Shown here piece by piece: positions 25,196-35,946 of a stretch of DNA of 64,000 bases; the first letter of the stretch is position 1, and each line of letters opens with the position of its first letter. Made by a program: the position numbers and the translations under genes. The stretch is from the NCBI RefSeq assembly GCF_051622035.1, contig NC_135359.1, positions 15,189,501 through 15,253,500 on the forward strand. The letters run 5' to 3'. Below the pieces are notes generated by a model, which was given only the letters and a program-made list of their open reading frames with translations, searched no databases and was not told where the DNA came from. Source of the DNA: Arctopsyche grandis (Eukaryota > Arthropoda > Insecta > Trichoptera > Hydropsychidae).

Positions 25196-25387
25196 TGTGA
25201 AGGATTCCAAGTGAAATGCAGATTAAGTCAGAACTATTTATTATAACATATCGTCCGGCCTGTTCTCCAACAAGTGACCATAACAACACGCATCTGGTCT
25301 CTCCCATGCATACCACACACATACTTTATCCCTAGCAGTTTGACCAACCACACATACGGCTCGGCTCGTTTAAAAATCATTCCTACA
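25196..25387 (-). repeat. 3' LTR of the gag-only element
   Basis: Matches 27738-27933. Both contain 'tgtgaaggattccaagtga', 'acaagtgaccataacaacac' and 'gtttaaaaatcattccta'. Differences are scattered substitutions and a 5-base gap, so the copy is not brand new. Confidence 0.8.
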
Positions 25388-26160
25388 TTCGGTCATTCCT
25401 GACTGTCATTCGCCCTCGGATGACATTCTTCGTCTTTTATATTTTTACAGCATTTCATCTCATATTATTTTACATTTCATCTTCCACTCTATACAATGTA
25501 TCATCTTACATTATTTTTAAAAATTTCCTGTATCATCCTCAACAATGTTTAATCTTCCATTCCATAAAATCATCTTATATTCTTCTAAACATGCTTTCAA
25601 TTGTCACAATTACAATTTACATCACAATTACAATCATCATCACAACTACATTTCAATACACGTATACATCAATCATTTTACAATTTACATAACAATTAAA
25701 ATTATAACAAATTAATCGTTACACATTTCACTACAAATCAATTTTTACATTTCAACACAATTCAATCTTCAATAAAGTTACACATAAATCATCACAATTA
25801 CAATTTAAAATTATTTCAAGCAATACAAAACAGAAAGGTATCACAATTACAATTTAAAATTATTACAAGCAATACAAAACATTAAAATCAACACCTTTAC
25901 AATGACAAGTTAAATCTTTACATCGGAAACAATCACATTTTAAAACATTACTAGAATTACATTTCAACACAATTATCTTATATTCTTCTAAGCATGTAAC
26001 CAAATTAAAACATTATTCAATATACAAAGCACTTTCCAAAACATGAAAATACTAGAATAAGCGATAAAACAATTAAGGCTTAACTAAAACCCCTCCAGGT
26101 ATTTCACTTATTCTCTAATTCACTAACGCACACTTCACTTCCATCGGTACAACTTAAATA

Positions 26161-27003
26161 CTATCCAATGCCGGCGACGATTCTCCGTGACCGTCCGACG
26201 AACCCGCCGTCGCCCCACAGATTTCCTGCTAGTAATTTACCATAAATGAAGTCAACACATATTGGTTCTGGCTCACTGATACACCCAATAAGTCTTTTCT
26301 CAATCCACGGTCCTATTTTCTTTTCCATTGAAGTGACATCAATCCGACTACGACCGAGCTTGAAAGTGAATACAGTGTTCTTTGGTGTTGAAATTTTGAC
26401 TGGGTCCCTTATTCCTTCTTGTGATTTAGCCATATATTTTTCTTTGTCTTTATGTTTCTCCTTTTCTTTATTCTCATCTTCAGAATTCTTCAAATGACTA
26501 TAATCCTTAGATCCTTTTCTAAATTGATCATCGGGTGGTTCATCTGTATTTGAAGACGGTATGTCTCCGTAGTCCCAAAGTCTTCTTCTTTGCAAACCAT
26601 CACCGTCCATACTTCCATCAGCCAGGTTCACACCTGCATCAGCCATGTTCGCATCGTCCTCTTCATTATTGGAAACAATGAGTTCTGCTTGAGCAGACAT
26701 CTCTCGTGAAGCCCGTTGCAGCAAAGGTCTTTTGTGACATTTAAATTGTCTTTTACATGCCTGTTGCCACACTTCCTTACGATCCCTCATCTCTTGCTCT
26801 TTTTTTCTCCTCGGCAGACTCCGTTCTAAGTTAACCTCCATCAAAACACACGGTTTATTAACAAATTTCACTTTGTTGCCGTCAATGCACATAAGAACGG
26901 ATTCTTTGATGGGGCTACCCAACAGTGCGGCACCCGGGATACTGACTTCTTTTCTTATTTCTTCTTGTAAATTAGTCATATTTTTTTTCACCCGTGTCCA
27001 CAC
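26161..27003 (-). CDS. Second ORF of the gag-only LTR element, function unknown
   Basis: A 280-codon open frame, 37 nt downstream of the gag ORF and in another frame. It is highly charged, with Lys/Glu/Arg-rich stretches ('EDENKEKEKHKDKEKYMAKS') and no recognised domain; there is no CCHC knuckle, DTG/DSG protease motif or YxDD motif. It ends in a Gly/Arg-rich tail ('GDGGFVGRSRRIVAGIG'). It could be a separated gag C-terminus or an unrelated accessory protein. Confidence 0.55.
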   Translation of the reverse strand: MWTRVKKNMTNLQEEIRKEVSIPGAALLGSPIKESVLMCIDGNKVKFVNKPCVLMEVNLERSLPRRKKEQEMRDRKEVWQQACKRQFKCHKRPLLQRASREMSAQAELIVSNNEEDDANMADAGVNLADGSMDGDGLQRRRLWDYGDIPSSNTDEPPDDQFRKGSKDYSHLKNSEDENKEKEKHKDKEKYMAKSQEGIRDPVKISTPKNTVFTFKLGRSRIDVTSMEKKIGPWIEKRLIGCISEPEPICVDFIYGKLLAGNLWGDGGFVGRSRRIVAGIG

Positions 27004-27040
27004 CGTCCTCTTATGTTGGAATACTGACTGGTTCTCATAT

Positions 27041-27625
27041 TTATTCTTGTGATTTAGTCAAATCTTTTTCATCCGTGTCTACACTTGAATCGGAGTCAAT
27101 GGGCTCTGCTTGAGCAAGCATTTCTCGTTCTCCAAACACGAGCTCTTCATCATCCCACTTGAACTCTTCTATCAGCTTCTGCTTCAAGATAGTCCATGAT
27201 CTAATTATCCCTTCTGAATCCAGGAACATTCTCGCTGTTCCTACGCAATAAACTCTCCCGTAGACCATTTGCTGCAGGGGCGTCCAGTGGAAGAACTTCG
27301 CAAATTCTTCCATGTGCTCAATCCACTGGCTGATTGGCACACCGCCGATCCCCTTAAACCGTGGCGCGTAAGTCTCGAATTCGTCTCTATCGAAATATGG
27401 CACTTCGTCTTCCTCTTCCTCTTCATCCTCGTTGTCATCATCTTCGTCTAAGTCCGCGAACCTTTGCTTCTCCACGACAGTTAGCCGACGTACAACTGAC
27501 GCTGCCAATGGCGTTGTCGTCTTCCTCGTCTTGGATATCATCATCGTGGTGTGGCGTGTTCGCTGTCGTGACGTCACCCACGTCATCGGCTTCGTCTTTA
27601 TGCTCGTACGCGTTCTAGCTGTCAT
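27041..27625 (-). CDS. Gag capsid-like protein of the LTR element
   Basis: 194 codons. After an acidic tract ('DLDEDDDNEDEEEEEDE'; residues about 57-75) comes a capsid-like segment: 'FKGIGGVPISQWIEHMEEFA', then 'VGTARMFLDSEG' and 'SWTILKQKLIEEF'. The spacing of W, the G-x-A step, W and L-x-x-x-F follows the retrotransposon gag domain of Ty3/Gypsy elements. No zinc knuckle is present. The ORF lies directly after the primer-binding site, as a first ORF should. Confidence 0.7.
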   Translation of the reverse strand: MTARTRTSIKTKPMTWVTSRQRTRHTTMMISKTRKTTTPLAASVVRRLTVVEKQRFADLDEDDDNEDEEEEEDEVPYFDRDEFETYAPRFKGIGGVPISQWIEHMEEFAKFFHWTPLQQMVYGRVYCVGTARMFLDSEGIIRSWTILKQKLIEEFKWDDEELVFGEREMLAQAEPIDSDSSVDTDEKDLTKSQE

Positions 27626-27704
27626 CGCGCGTCCTTAACCTCAACTGTCACAATTCCGCGTCGTCGTCTGACCGCTCCTGGCTGTCACTAGAATGTATTC
27701 GGGA

Positions 27705-27722
27705 ATCCCGAACGAGCACCCA
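27705..27722 (-). other. tRNA-Pro-like primer-binding site
   Basis: The plus strand reads 'atcccgaacgagcaccca', differing at two positions from an animal tRNA-Pro 3' end (from memory: ATCCCGGACGAGCCCCCA). It lies immediately inside the 5' LTR of the minus-strand element. Confidence 0.65.
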
Positions 27723-27737
27723 AATATAAGATCCGGA

Positions 27738-27933
27738 TGTGAAGGATTCCAAGTGAAACGCGCAGATTCGCAGTCAGAACTATTTATTATAACATGTCGT
27801 CGGGCTTGTTCTCCAACAAGTGACCATAACAACACGCATCCGGTCTCTCCCCTGCATACCACACACATACTTTATCCCTAGAAGTTTGACCAACCACACA
27901 TACGACTCGGCTCGTTTAAAAATCATTCCTACA
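27738..27933 (-). repeat. 5' LTR of the gag-only element
   Basis: Partner of 25196-25387. On the minus strand it starts TGTAGGAATG at 27933. The homology continues about 14 bases beyond the CACA toward the primer-binding site, so the true end may be at 27724. Confidence 0.75.
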
Positions 27934-29036
27934 TATATATACATATATATTAATACATCCAATCCCGGAAGGTTACTTCAGCACCGGGTTTGCGGTGCTG
28001 GGAATTTCCGATCCCGGAATCCCGGTGCTAGCACCGGGATTTCAAATGTATGTATAAGAAAAAAAAGTTCAATTGCATGTTTTCATATTTCAGAAACGTT
28101 CAATTGCATTTTGCAAACTCTCCCGATGTTTCGATACTCGCATATTGGCGAACTAATTTTGAGAGTTTGGCTACATTCTTTAAATTTTCGGTTCGCATCC
28201 ATAAATTTCGAAGATTAAATAAAACACATCCGAAAATGTAATAAAATAAAGTAAAAAACATCGCTTTGATTCATTGATTTCTTTTTAACAAATAGTTGAA
28301 ATAATCCACCGAATATAAAAAAAATCCAATAACATTTACTTTATGTAAAAAATTTGGATGTGACCAACCTACTACTTTATCTATGTATTTGAGGAATATA
28401 AGAAGTATAAAAAACAAAATTCGATAATCGAACATATGTATGTACATACACGTTCACACATCCCGGCTATGAGCATTTTCAATACAAATTGAACACAAAT
28501 GAAGGAAAACTTACACAGACTAAAATTCTACTTCACTCCGATTTGATGAGTGGTTTGGGAGTTAATTTAAATCAAAAACTTAAAAATAAAGAGAACGGCT
28601 ATAAGGGGAGGTACCATTTCCGGTCAACTTAACAATTTGAAAAAAAATTACGGTGTATCGATAAAATTTTCAGTAACTAATACTAAGTTTCAGTTCGATA
28701 GGACGAACAGTGTTCAAAAATCCCCAAAATACACTGACACACAATAAACATACAGACACACATACATTTTTTCTAGATCACGAAAACGTGATCAGTGATC
28801 GATTCTGAGTTCGAATCAGCTAAAATATACTTCAAATATCATTGCGGTTGAGCACAATATCTGCGACAAAATACAGGCCGTTCATACCATTTCGTGGAAA
28901 CGGCAAGTCGGCGTTGAAACGGGTGGCAAACAAATGGACTATGACTGTCATTGCTCATCCCACCATTATTCGTTATATAATATTGCTTTATGTTTTTTCC
29001 ATATAATTTTTGTAAAAATAATATTTTTAAAAAAAT
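27934..29036. other. Unassigned DNA with a perfect palindrome and a dispersed repeat
   Basis: At about 28013-28036 a perfect 24 bp palindrome centred on GCTAGC has arms 'aatcccggtgct'. A relative of the ACCGGAAGT repeat lies at about 28350-28560 ('ggatgtgaccaacctacta', 'cccggctatgagca'). No gene is seen in the remainder. Confidence 0.4.
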
Positions 29037-29468
29037 TTCTTCTTCTTCTTCTTCTTGATGCTTTGTCCGCATCCGGATGTTGGCGACCACCTCGTCGATT
29101 ATTTGCGTTGGCGACCACCGCATCGGTCTTCAGCGGCTCGGAACAGATCTTCGGCGCTCATATTGGTCCACATGCGCATGTTTCGAGGCCAAGATAACTT
29201 TTTCCTGCCAATCCATTTTTTTCCTTATATTTTCCCCAGGGTTATCAAACGGAGAAATTCGTATTTTGGACCCCGTATCATGTGTCCGAGGTACTCCATC
29301 TTTCTCCGCTTGATGACAGAAACAAGTTACCTGCCTCTCCCCATCATGCCGAGAACAGCTTCGTTTGATATCTTTTTGGTCCACGGAATCTTCAGCATAC
29401 GCCTATAGACCCACATCTCAAAGGCTTCAATGCGGCTGATCATCTTGGCTTTCAGAGTCCACGTCTCA
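29037..29468 (-). mobile_element. 3' end of a second RTE/BovB-like LINE
   Basis: On the minus strand the frame reads 'SRIEAFEMWVYRRMLKIPWT', then 'GRGRQLVSVIKRRKMEYLGH' and 'GRKKLSWPRNMRMWT', the well-known C-terminal pattern of RTE-like retroelement ORFs. It ends in (GAA)n at about 29058-29037, a simple-sequence tail. It is truncated on its 5' side at a (TA)n tract (29469). It differs clearly from the RTE copies at 13312, 20008 and 56968. Confidence 0.75.
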
Positions 29469-29474
29469 CATATA

Positions 29475-29541
<67 letters not shown>
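29469..29541. repeat. (TA)n tract at the end of unit 2
   Basis: A TA tract with two TG interruptions. It lies at the same point relative to the orphan exon as the 518 bp tract at 19470-19987. Confidence 0.9.
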
Positions 29542-29542
<1 letters not shown>

Positions 29543-29577
29543 ATTAAAAGTGTAAAAATATACAAATTAATACATAC

Positions 29578-29698
29578 AATCACCCAAAGTTCCTTGAGCA
29601 AAACTTTGCTTTATGAATCGCGATGTATTTTTTAATTTAATAGTTTGAATAAAACCAACAAACATACACAAAATTATATTAAAACTTCCATTTTTCAT
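29578..29698 (-). pseudogene. Orphan lipase first exon, unit 2 copy
   Basis: Reverse-orientation duplicate of 19313-19433, with the ATG at 29698 and the GT donor after 29578. The signal peptide and GDC end are kept, and no further exons follow before the (TA)n tract. Confidence 0.75.
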
Positions 29699-30324
29699 TA
29701 TGATCACTTTATTTAAAATTATATAACAAATATTATTAAAAATGGGTACAATTTCAGAAAAACTTGTAGCAAAACTGTAAACATGTGATTCGTAGAAAAA
29801 GCAAATGCATTCATTTGATATGGCTTAAATAGTTTTGTTACTTTGAATTAACCAGAAAATGACATACTGAAAATTAAATGGAATTTTTTTTTTTTTTTAC
29901 TTCAATTAAATGCAATTTAACGTAAATCTCACTGTATTTTATTTTTTTCAAAAAATCAATCAAACTTAATTTCTTGTTCATTTGCACTATGAATTAATAA
30001 TTTATTAAAACTGCTTCCAAATGGTTAGGACTCAAATCGTTAATTGTAATGTAAATTGTAGCAGCTCGCTACACTTAAGCGGTTAAATTGATAATATTAC
30101 TAAATTTAAGTAACACAATTCGCATCCTATCTTAATTGGTTTTTTATGCCTACTGTGTGTAACACGATCCATTTTTGTTCAAATATGTAATGTACAGTTA
30201 GTTTCGTAAACAAACATTTTTCATTTCTGGTTCATTCCATTAGTCATTGTATTTAAATGTTATATTATGATAAAAATTCATAATAAAAACTACTATTTAT
30301 TACTAATTTTTCCATGATAAAAAA

Positions 30325-31626
30325 TTACACAATTCCTGCATCCCCTAATGCATAATTAGTGAAAAAATTAGTTTTCAAATAGTAGTCGCCGTGTGGCACA
30401 CTATTTGCCAACCAATAACCCATTGATACTTGGGTGTTTGAAGTACATCTTCTAGTTATAAATGATACGTAATCAGTGCACATTACTGATTTAAATCCAT
30501 ATTTACTAATATTCGCACTCTCGGTATAGTAGATGATAGATTGCACATGATTGCAAAGGTTAATAAAAAAACAACCCGGCATGCTAATCTTTCCACCGTT
30601 GGGGAAAAAGTCCACGTGACCTAGAATATGAGCCACAGTAAGAAAATTTTCATAAAAGAATACATATGTTTAGTGATACTTTACAAGCACTTACCCCACG
30701 AACCCAAAACTGCAAACCCGCCCATGTCTGTATGTATGACATCAACAAAATTAGCATCAGCTTTTGTCAATGTTTGATCCGGGGTTTCATTCTGATAACA
30801 CGGTCCTGATGGATCGAGCCCCGTGATTTGATCAATTTTAATTCCGGTTAGTTTAAAAAATTCTTTTCCTGTGAAAGCGGCTACTTGTGCGCCTATACTA
30901 AGACCAATCAAGTGGAAATTTCGGACACCAACTGAAATATATTTATATTTTTAATGGATTTGATAATAAGAAACTTTCTTTTTTCTGAGAATTGCACTCA
31001 CTTGTATACATTTTGGCTAACACTTTTCCTAAAGCTTCTCCAGCATATTGAGCATTCGTCGTAGCCATCAAATAATCATCTCTCGTATAAATACTATGTT
31101 CATACTGCAATACGTTCGCATTCCCAGCAGCCTTAATTGCATTTACCAAACCCATCATATATGATCCTGTAGAATCTCCAATATAGCCGTGGAATATTAT
31201 AACTGTTTTTAAAATTGATTTGTAATCAGAGGATGAAGTATAATCCGATGCGGCAGTATTCAATGGATACACGTACTAAAATTAATTAAAATTACGGTTA
31301 CAGAATTTGGATGACCATCATTAAAAACTAGGATGCACTTATTATATAGGACATTTTAACAAGTTTTACTTTATTTATTGTAATTGCGTTTTCTCACATA
31401 TCCATTGTGGATTTTTAAATGTGAAATTTATAATAAATATCATACTAAAACATGATAATACCATTTTTTTTCGATTTTTCTTCCACCATAGTTTTCGACC
31501 CCTTAAACATGTGTGCTCTTCACAAAAAAATTCAAGTCTATGTCTTGTATAAATTTGATGAAAATTAAAAAAAAAATCACTAAATTTAACAAACCGGAAC
31601 TGGGATTTTTTTCTCTTAGAAAGGTC

Positions 31627-31669
<43 letters not shown>

Positions 31670-34600
31670 GTGCCATCTTATCGATTCCCGATAAATCATC
31701 ACCAGCGATATCGTTGCTCTTCAGATCATGTACGGGCACTACGGAATCATCACTCCGTCCCCAAAATTGTGAATTGGGCTTCTGAATCTCTCACATTCAG
31801 AACACCAATTCGTGAGGCTTTTTTCGCTTTAAACGCCTCTGCTGGTGAGTTGTGTCCAATAGCTGCAGCGCTTCTATGTTAGGGTGACGGTGCAGTCTCA
31901 ACTCGTGCCTCCCGGCGCATTCTCGGATGACTTCTTTTACTTTTTTGATTTTAAGGTCCTTGTGGATCTCTTCATTTGTGACGAAGCGATATGCATCGGT
32001 GATAATCCTCAAAAACTGGTTTTGACATCTTTGCATTTTTTCGATATTGGATGGCTTACTGCATCCCCACAGTTGTATGCCATATGTCCATATTGGCTTC
32101 ACGATTGCCTGGTATATCAGTTTTTTGCATTGTAGGTCTAATTTGGAGTGTCTTCCTATTAGCCAATGCATTTCTCTTTGTTTAATTCGAATCTGTTCTA
32201 TTTTTTTTTTAATGTGATGCCTCCACGTAAGCCTTGAGTCAAGATGCAGTCCTAAATATTTAGCTGACAAAGCTTGTGGAACTTGGATTCCGTTTATGAA
32301 AGTCTGAGTGCTGACACTATTTCGTCGCAGTGCAAATGTGACCTGCATTGATTTTAGCTCGTTGAGTTTCATTTTCCAGTCCTTGGTCCATTTGCTGATC
32401 TTGTCCAGTGCACGCTGCAGGCGTTCAAATGCTTCCTCCTGTGACTCGCTCGATGACATAATGACTGTGTCATCTGCAAATGTTCCAATGAATGTCTCTT
32501 CGCTTGTCGGGATATCAGCAGTGTATATCAGGTACAGTATAGGCCCTATTACGCTTCCCTGTGGTACTCCTGCAGAGGCCGTGAAAAAGTTAGAGAATGC
32601 CTCCTCATGAGCAACTCTGAATTTGCGTCCGGATAAGTATGATTCCAGTAATTTGACATAATTTCCAGGTAATGACTTGCTGATTTTGTGGATAAGTCCT
32701 TCGTGCCATACCCTGTCGAAGGCCTGTGAGACATCAAGAAATACAGCCGGACAATACTTTTTTTCCTCTAGCGATTGCTCTATTTTTGAAATAACACGGT
32801 GCACTTGATCGATGGTAGAATGTTTCGACCTAAATCCAAATTGGAAGTCGGGAACATCGATTAAGGGCTTGAGTCTTTTTAATAATAGTTTTTCGAATAG
32901 CTTAGAGATCGCAGGCAACAAGGATATTGGTCTGTATGATGTTACTTGTTCGGGTGACTTTTCTGGTTTCTTCAACATTATGATTTGAGCAGTTTTGAAG
33001 CACTCTGGCACATGCTTGAGCCGGAAACATGCATTGTATAAGTATGTTAGCATTATAATAGCCTTTTTCGAAAGTTCCTTGAATAGTCCCGGTGAGATTT
33101 CGTCAATTCCAGGTGCCTTTTTAGGATTTATGTTGTCATCTATTTCTTTAGCTACTTCCATAGGGGTGACAGTTTTGATTAGTTGCTGTGGTTGATACAT
33201 TGGTGTATAATCAGCATCAGATTGAATATTGTGTGGTTGGAATACTGTCTCTAAGTGTTGTGCAAACAGCTCAGCTTTTTCTTTGTTGCTTCTTATCCAC
33301 TCTCCTTGCGCATTTTTCAGAGGTGGTATTTGTAGAATTGGTCGTTTGAATTTCCTAGTTGCTTTCCATAGTGAGTGATTTTTATCAGCTGCAGGGCCCA
33401 AACCTTCCAAATATTTTTCAAAACAATTTTGTTTATGCTCTTTAATAAGTCGGTTAACTTTGTTACTTATGTGGTTAAATTCTCTTTTGTCTGCAATATT
33501 TCTGGTTCTATGCCATATTCGTCTTGTTCTACGTCTTTCTTTAATCAATTGTCTAATTTCCATGGGGTAATTAATGATTTGGTCTGGTTTTTCTTTTGGT
33601 ACAGGTGTAGCTTCTTTCGCAGCCTCTCGTACATAGTCAATAAAATTTTGAGTGTGTAGTTCGAGATCTTCTATAGTTTTAAGTTTCACTATTAAATTTA
33701 TTGATTGGTCTAGTTTTTTCCTGAACATATCCCAGTTAGTGCGTTTATTTGTCAGGTTCTGTCTCCTTATTCTTTTAATTACCAGTGTGCTCAGTGTCAT
33801 TAGCACTGGTGTGTGATCAGAAGTAAGGTCCTCTATTCCTTCGACCTCAATGTGGTTTGGGGCTATTCCTTTGGATATAAAAAAGTCAATTAAATCTGGT
33901 ACCTTTTTACTGTCGGTCGGCCAGAAGGTTGGTTTTTGTGAGGAATGATACTCGCACGAGGAGCTCTGAATCGCGTATAGAAGGTTGTTTCCTTTACCAG
34001 GAGTTATAAGTCGTGATCCCCAAGCTGTATGTTTAACGTTGTAGTCTCCTCCAATAATAAATCTTGGCCCAAGGGAATTAAAGATGTTTATAAATTGGTA
34101 TTTTGTGATGGTATGCTTTGGAGGACAATATGCTGCAGCAATATTTAAGTCAGCATTGCCATATTTAATTGTGATGATAGTAGCTTGCATGAATGGTTCT
34201 CTGATATCTTTTTGTTCGAAGTGCTGGATATTTTTTTTGATTAAAATAGCAGTACCACCGCGAGCTCGTTCACTAGGATGTGTTGTCCAATAAGCCGAGT
34301 ATCCGTTTATCTTTATGTAACTTCTTTGTGAAAAGTGTGTTTCTGATATTAGTGCTAGATCGATGTTGTTTGTCTTTAGAAACACTTCAAGTTCATGGAC
34401 TCTCTGATTGAGTCCGTTTGCATTCCATGTTAATATGCGTAGGGAATTATCTGTCATTTTTATTATGTTTACTTGGTGATTTGCACTGATTTTCAATTTT
34501 TTCCACTCTGGTTATGAGCCAGTTGAGTTGGTGTTTTATTTCAGTTTGAAAGTCACATAGCAACTGCATCATGCCACCGATGGTAGGTTCAGTTGATTTA

Positions 34601-35409
34601 TTTTAAGGTTTTAGTCAGAATTCGTAAGCAGGAAGTTGTATTTTTTTACAATATTTCATTATTTTATTTTGACCTTTTTGAAATTATTTCAATCTTTTTT
34701 ATATTTATTGTGTACTGATAGAGTTTAAGTAATAAAAAAAAAATTGACCAAAATCTGACAACCGGAAGTAGAACTTTTGTCTTGTGCAAGTTTCCATACA
34801 TTTGCGTTCAATTTGTATCGAAAAGGGTGTCATTGCTATTAGTATTTCATAATGCTGCCGGTATGTGTGCACGGTTCAATATCGAATTTTTTTGTGACCT
34901 TCTATATGTATCAAATACATAGATAAAGTCATGGGTTGGTCACATCCAATTTTTTTTACAAATAATGAGGTGCTGTGACAAAATTGGTGATACAATAATA
35001 AATGCTCAAAGGTATTTAAAGCTATCATGTTTTTAAATTTCATATTATGAATAAAATCAATAAGTACATTTACCGTGTTTGTGTTAACATAAAATTTTAG
35101 GGAAGTTTTAGGTAGCTTTTCAATAGCTTGGGCTGATTGGTCTTCATAAGCATTGCCCAAAAATTTCTTAATTTTTGTACCTAAAGAATATGACGATATA
35201 AAATTAACATTGATACACAGTGAATTATATGATAGTTATTAAATACTAATTAAGGTAACATAATTAAAATAGTAAGAATACTTACAATCACCGAACGGCT
35301 TTGGAATATTACTTGAAAGTCCAGGTGTATTAAAATTGATCGACCTAATTTTTGATGGATATAATACTAACAATAAGACAATAAAGCAAAGGTATTTGAA
35401 GTACACCAT
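30325..35409 (-). CDS. Secreted phospholipase A1-type lipase, gene 5 (unit 2)
   Basis: Exons on the minus strand: 35409-35286, 35180-35074, 31275-31002, 30931-30695 and 30620-30325, giving 345 codons plus stop. All splice sites are GT-AG and no stop or shift is seen. The signal peptide is 'MVYFKYLCFIVLLLVLYPS'. Catalytic residues are Ser180 (GLSIGAQ), Asp208 (LDPSGPC) and His272 (CNH), with lid Cys264-x5-Cys270. By eye the protein is the same as gene 6 and about 95% like gene 4. Intron 2 is 3.8 kb because it contains a Jockey LINE in the sense orientation of the gene. The LINE's poly(A) end could interfere with full-length transcripts. AATAAA on the minus strand at 30301-30296. Confidence 0.9.
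31632..34597 (-). mobile_element. Jockey-type LINE inserted in intron 2 of gene 5
   Basis: A poly(A) tail (T-run at 31632-31668 on the plus strand) marks the 3' end, and the 5' end is truncated inside ORF1 at about 34597. The short ORF1 remainder ('MMQLLCDFQTEIKHQLNWLI') precedes the complete ORF2. The insertion is absent from units 1 and 3. Compared with unit 3, about 90 bp of ACCGGAAGT-repeat sequence (equivalent to about 46036-46125) is missing at the insertion point, so insertion was accompanied by a target deletion. An intact ORF2 and a long pure A-tail point to a recent event. Confidence 0.9.
31797..34496 (-). CDS. Jockey-type ORF2: endonuclease and reverse transcriptase
   Basis: 899 codons without interruption. 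The N-terminal endonuclease has 'LRILTWNANGLNQRVHELEV', 'LALISETHFS' and 'FIIGGDYNVKHTAWGS', and ends in 'LTSDHTPVLMTL'. The central RT has 'SYRPISLLPAISKLFEKLLL', 'FGFRSKHSTIDQVHRV', 'AVFLDVSQAFDRVWHEGL', 'GVPQGSVIGPILYLIYTADI' and the catalytic 'GTFADDTVIMSS'. The C-terminal region has 'IWTYGIQLWGCSKPSNIEKM'. Motif wording and length are those of the Jockey clade of non-LTR retrotransposons. It would nick chromosomal DNA and copy its RNA in place. The coding sequence looks competent, but the copy lacks its promoter and most of ORF1. Confidence 0.93.
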   Translation of the reverse strand: MKISANHQVNIIKMTDNSLRILTWNANGLNQRVHELEVFLKTNNIDLALISETHFSQRSYIKINGYSAYWTTHPSERARGGTAILIKKNIQHFEQKDIREPFMQATIITIKYGNADLNIAAAYCPPKHTITKYQFINIFNSLGPRFIIGGDYNVKHTAWGSRLITPGKGNNLLYAIQSSSCEYHSSQKPTFWPTDSKKVPDLIDFFISKGIAPNHIEVEGIEDLTSDHTPVLMTLSTLVIKRIRRQNLTNKRTNWDMFRKKLDQSINLIVKLKTIEDLELHTQNFIDYVREAAKEATPVPKEKPDQIINYPMEIRQLIKERRRTRRIWHRTRNIADKREFNHISNKVNRLIKEHKQNCFEKYLEGLGPAADKNHSLWKATRKFKRPILQIPPLKNAQGEWIRSNKEKAELFAQHLETVFQPHNIQSDADYTPMYQPQQLIKTVTPMEVAKEIDDNINPKKAPGIDEISPGLFKELSKKAIIMLTYLYNACFRLKHVPECFKTAQIIMLKKPEKSPEQVTSYRPISLLPAISKLFEKLLLKRLKPLIDVPDFQFGFRSKHSTIDQVHRVISKIEQSLEEKKYCPAVFLDVSQAFDRVWHEGLIHKISKSLPGNYVKLLESYLSGRKFRVAHEEAFSNFFTASAGVPQGSVIGPILYLIYTADIPTSEETFIGTFADDTVIMSSSESQEEAFERLQRALDKISKWTKDWKMKLNELKSMQVTFALRRNSVSTQTFINGIQVPQALSAKYLGLHLDSRLTWRHHIKKKIEQIRIKQREMHWLIGRHSKLDLQCKKLIYQAIVKPIWTYGIQLWGCSKPSNIEKMQRCQNQFLRIITDAYRFVTNEEIHKDLKIKKVKEVIRECAGRHELRLHRHPNIEALQLLDTTHQQRRLKRKKPHELVF
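34598..35073. repeat. ACCGGAAGT repeat inside intron 2 of gene 5
   Basis: Contains 'acaaccggaagtagaactt' (about 34759) and 'ggttggtcacatccaa' (about 34934-34949), the two diagnostic blocks of the family at 2160-2985. The mirrored copy is at about 45640-46190. Confidence 0.7.
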
Positions 35410-35620
35410 TTCAAAATTATTGAAAAGCAATACACGTTTTCCACACGTTTGCCACCTATGTAATATTTGAGAATATAAAAACGAAGTGTTCCTTGCATTC
35501 ATTATATATGTAGGTATGTACATATATGGCCTTTAAACCGAAAGATAAAAAAGCTTGTAAAAACCAAAAGATTATTATTAGTTTTAGATGAGAATATAAT
35601 TGAGCATTAAGGATAATATT

Positions 35621-35900
<280 letters not shown>

Positions 35901-35946
35901 CGGGCTATTCACTAGTATATATATATATATACTAGTGAATAGCCCG
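35901..35946. repeat. 46 bp perfect palindrome with short TA core, left arm
   Basis: Arms 'cgggctattcactagt' surround a short (TA)n. It abuts the 280 bp palindrome exactly. The right-hand counterpart is 44647-44698 (52 bp, longer TA core). Each arm ends in CTAG, the 3' end of a Helitron-like element. Confidence 0.9.

Larger units (their letters stand above)
25184..27933 (-). mobile_element. Compact gag-only LTR retrotransposon
   Basis: Direct repeats at 25184/25196-25387 and 27724/27738-27933 are about 93-95% alike by eye and, on the minus strand, begin TGTAGGAATG and end ...CTTCACA or slightly beyond. Just inside the 5' LTR (minus strand, 27722-27705) 'TGGGTGCTCGTTCGGGAT' matches the complement of an animal tRNA-Pro 3' end at all but two bases, a good primer-binding site. 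The 2.3 kb interior encodes only two minus-strand ORFs (27625-27041 and 27003-26161). No protease, RT, RNase H or integrase frame exists. The copy inserted into or beside TA repeats, so the target duplication cannot be read. A non-autonomous element, presumably mobilised by a Gypsy-type relative. Confidence 0.75.

Noticed and set aside
26161-27625. Endogenous retrovirus with env
   Set aside because: No envelope, protease, RT or integrase motif is present; only a gag-like domain and an unknown charged ORF lie between the LTRs.
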